DNA of 54,584 bases from Lentisphaerota bacterium (GTDB taxonomy: Bacteria > Verrucomicrobiota > Lentisphaeria > Victivallales > Victivallaceae): assembly GCA_015061725.1 (NCBI GenBank), contig SUVX01000020.1:1-54584 (forward strand). The letters run 5' to 3'. A program made the position numbers and the translations under genes. The number at the start of each line of letters is the position of its first letter. Position 1 is the stretch's first letter. The notes under the pieces were generated by a model. It saw only the letters and a list, made by a program, of their open reading frames with translations. It ran no database searches and was not told the DNA's origin. This document shows positions 53,747-54,584 of this stretch, piece by piece.

Positions 53747-54584
53747 TTATTTTTTCCACTGCAGACGTTCGTGGGTAGAGAAGCGGACGTGGATACTGTT
53801 TTTGTCCACCCAGCGGAATTGTCCTTCATTCTGGGTTTTATCCCAGGACATTTTGAGGATTTCAACGTGATAATCACCGATCAGTGCGGGCTTTCTCAAA
53901 GAATGCCACTGGTAAGAATCTTTGATTGACGGATATCTGGAGTCAAAGGGATCCATGTGCAGACCGAGAAAAACTTCAGCACCGTTGCCCCAGGCATTGG
54001 AACCGTTGGATTTGGGGATCGCAGGGTCGCCTTCATAAACCATAATCAGCATACTGCGCCATTTGTAGGTAGGCAGGCGTACCGCGCTGAACATGCTTGT
54101 ACCGTTGATCTGCTGTCCGCAGGATTGTTCAATAATATAGCTGCGGTTATAGCCCTTATCGCCTTTTTTCATCCAGTCCACAGCCTTGATGTCTTTACCG
54201 AATGTACGGGTGTTATCAGCTTTGCAGTCAAGAAGTTCAAGACCGATGTATTTGCCTTCTACCAGCAGCTGATACGCTCTGGGATCACCGGTAGGAGCTG
54301 CCGGACGGGGGAAGTAATCGTCGTGGTCATTGGCATACATGCCGATACCGGTCCCCTGCTGTTTGAGGTTTGAAACGCAATTAGCCAATTGTCCCTGCTG
54401 TCTTGCTTTCTGTAAGGCGGGCATGAGCATCGCTGCCAGAATGGCGATAATGGCGATGACGACCAATAGCTCGATCAGCGTGAACGCTGATCGAATGAAG
54501 CACGGCTCCGCCGTGTGAAGCGCAGCGTTGCTGCATGAAGCGTTTGCCTGCGGCAAACATGAAGCACTTGCTTTGCAAGTATGA
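53747..54584 (-). CDS. Pseudopilin, 5' end outside the window
   Basis: At least 278 residues of a pilin-like protein. The [20 protein letters not shown] motif is followed by [39 protein letters not shown] and a DUF1559-like domain. The frame stays open through the ATGAAGC-linked hairpin array to the window's last base. It encodes the same Cys/Ala/Ser-rich peptide as the 28-kb gene ([18 protein letters not shown]), so the true start is probably beyond the edge and may include an earlier motif copy. The apparent TTG start inside the array is not credible. It precedes the long DUF4838 gene. Confidence 0.85.
   Translation of the reverse strand, partial: HTCKASASCLPQANASCSNAALHTAEPCFIRSAFTLIELLVVIAIIAILAAMLMPALQKARQQGQLANCVSNLKQQGTGIGMYANDHDDYFPRPAAPTGDPRAYQLLVEGKYIGLELLDCKADNTRTFGKDIKAVDWMKKGDKGYNRSYIIEQSCGQQINGTSMFSAVRLPTYKWRSMLIMVYEGDPAIPKSNGSNAWGNGAEVFLGLHMDPFDSRYPSIKDSYQWHSLRKPALIGDYHVEILKMSWDKTQNEGQFRWVDKNSIHVRFSTHERLQWKK
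54471..54584 (-). repeat. Hairpin array with ATGAAGC linkers, copy 2 (cut by edge)
   Basis: Identical to the 28.04-28.16 kb array over its whole visible length, except in the first hairpin. There TCGATCAGCG/CGCTGATCGA replaces TCAATCAGCG/CGCTGATTGA, a paired A-T to G-C change. The inner arm is the Leu-Ile-Glu coding sequence of the pilin motif. Confidence 0.9.

Noticed and set aside
53747..54556. Complete pseudopilin starting at a TTG inside the hairpin array
   Set aside because: No ribosome site, and the frame is open to the window edge with the same peptide as the 28-kb gene, so the start lies outside.

Overview
The window looks like chromosome of an anaerobic Gram-negative bacterium of the Lentisphaerota/Verrucomicrobiota type, most like gut Victivallales. 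This is inferred from family content: pseudopilins with FTLIELLVV leaders, hybrid GntR/LacI regulators, DUF4838 proteins and very large secreted LamG/glycoside-hydrolase-like proteins. LpxB indicates a lipid A outer membrane. PerR, superoxide reductase, flavodiiron protein and rubredoxin indicate an anaerobe that tolerates transient oxygen.

Layout. 0.3-5.4 kb (minus): regulator, pseudopilin, secreted LamG protein. 5.7-8.4 kb (minus): perR, desulfoferrodoxin, flavodiiron protein, rubredoxin and a small lipoprotein. 8.6-11.4 kb (plus): lpxB, a LOG-family gene and a XerD-like recombinase. 11.4-13.8 kb (minus): lemA and a DUF3137 gene. 14.0-19.4 kb (plus): a second regulator, pseudopilin and secreted protein module. 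19.9-20.9 kb: rplM-rpsI and a tRNA-Arg. 20.9-29.0 kb: an island-like segment bounded by copies of the tRNA-Arg 3' end. It holds hairpin-rich repeats, an intact ISL3-family insertion sequence, an AraC regulator, and a pseudopilin, alpha-barrel glycosidase-like and DUF4838 operon. 29.1-35.8 kb (minus): a huge LamG protein, an orphan OppC-type permease and mnmG. 36.1-43.1 kb (minus): hom, lysC, zupT, proS, nifU-like and prfB. 43.4-44.7 kb (plus): phosphofructokinase. 44.9-51.1 kb (minus): mreB, DUF2156, eda, kdgK and recQ. 51.3-54.6 kb (minus): a DUF4838 protein and a pseudopilin cut by the window edge.

The recurring theme is four glycan-utilisation-like modules, each pairing a pseudopilin gene with a large secreted carbohydrate-active protein, two of them headed by a GntR/LacI regulator. 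Entner-Doudoroff genes (kdgK, eda) could take up uronate-derived products.

The most unusual signal is in the pseudopilin genes. In all four, repeat DNA is embedded in frame directly upstream of the FTLIELLVV leader motif. Two genes encode that motif twice, with 67 or 77 residues of repeat-encoded peptide between the copies. The inserts share an order: four 10-bp TACGGA repeats, an AAAATACCCCGCTTT-like block, then hairpins, then the pilin motif. The same blocks also lie between genes near 35.8-36.1 and 44.7-44.9 kb. One hairpin arm covaries with the Ile codon of the pilin gene beside it. I regard this as a candidate undescribed repeat or cassette system aimed at pseudopilin leaders. All comparisons were done by eye.
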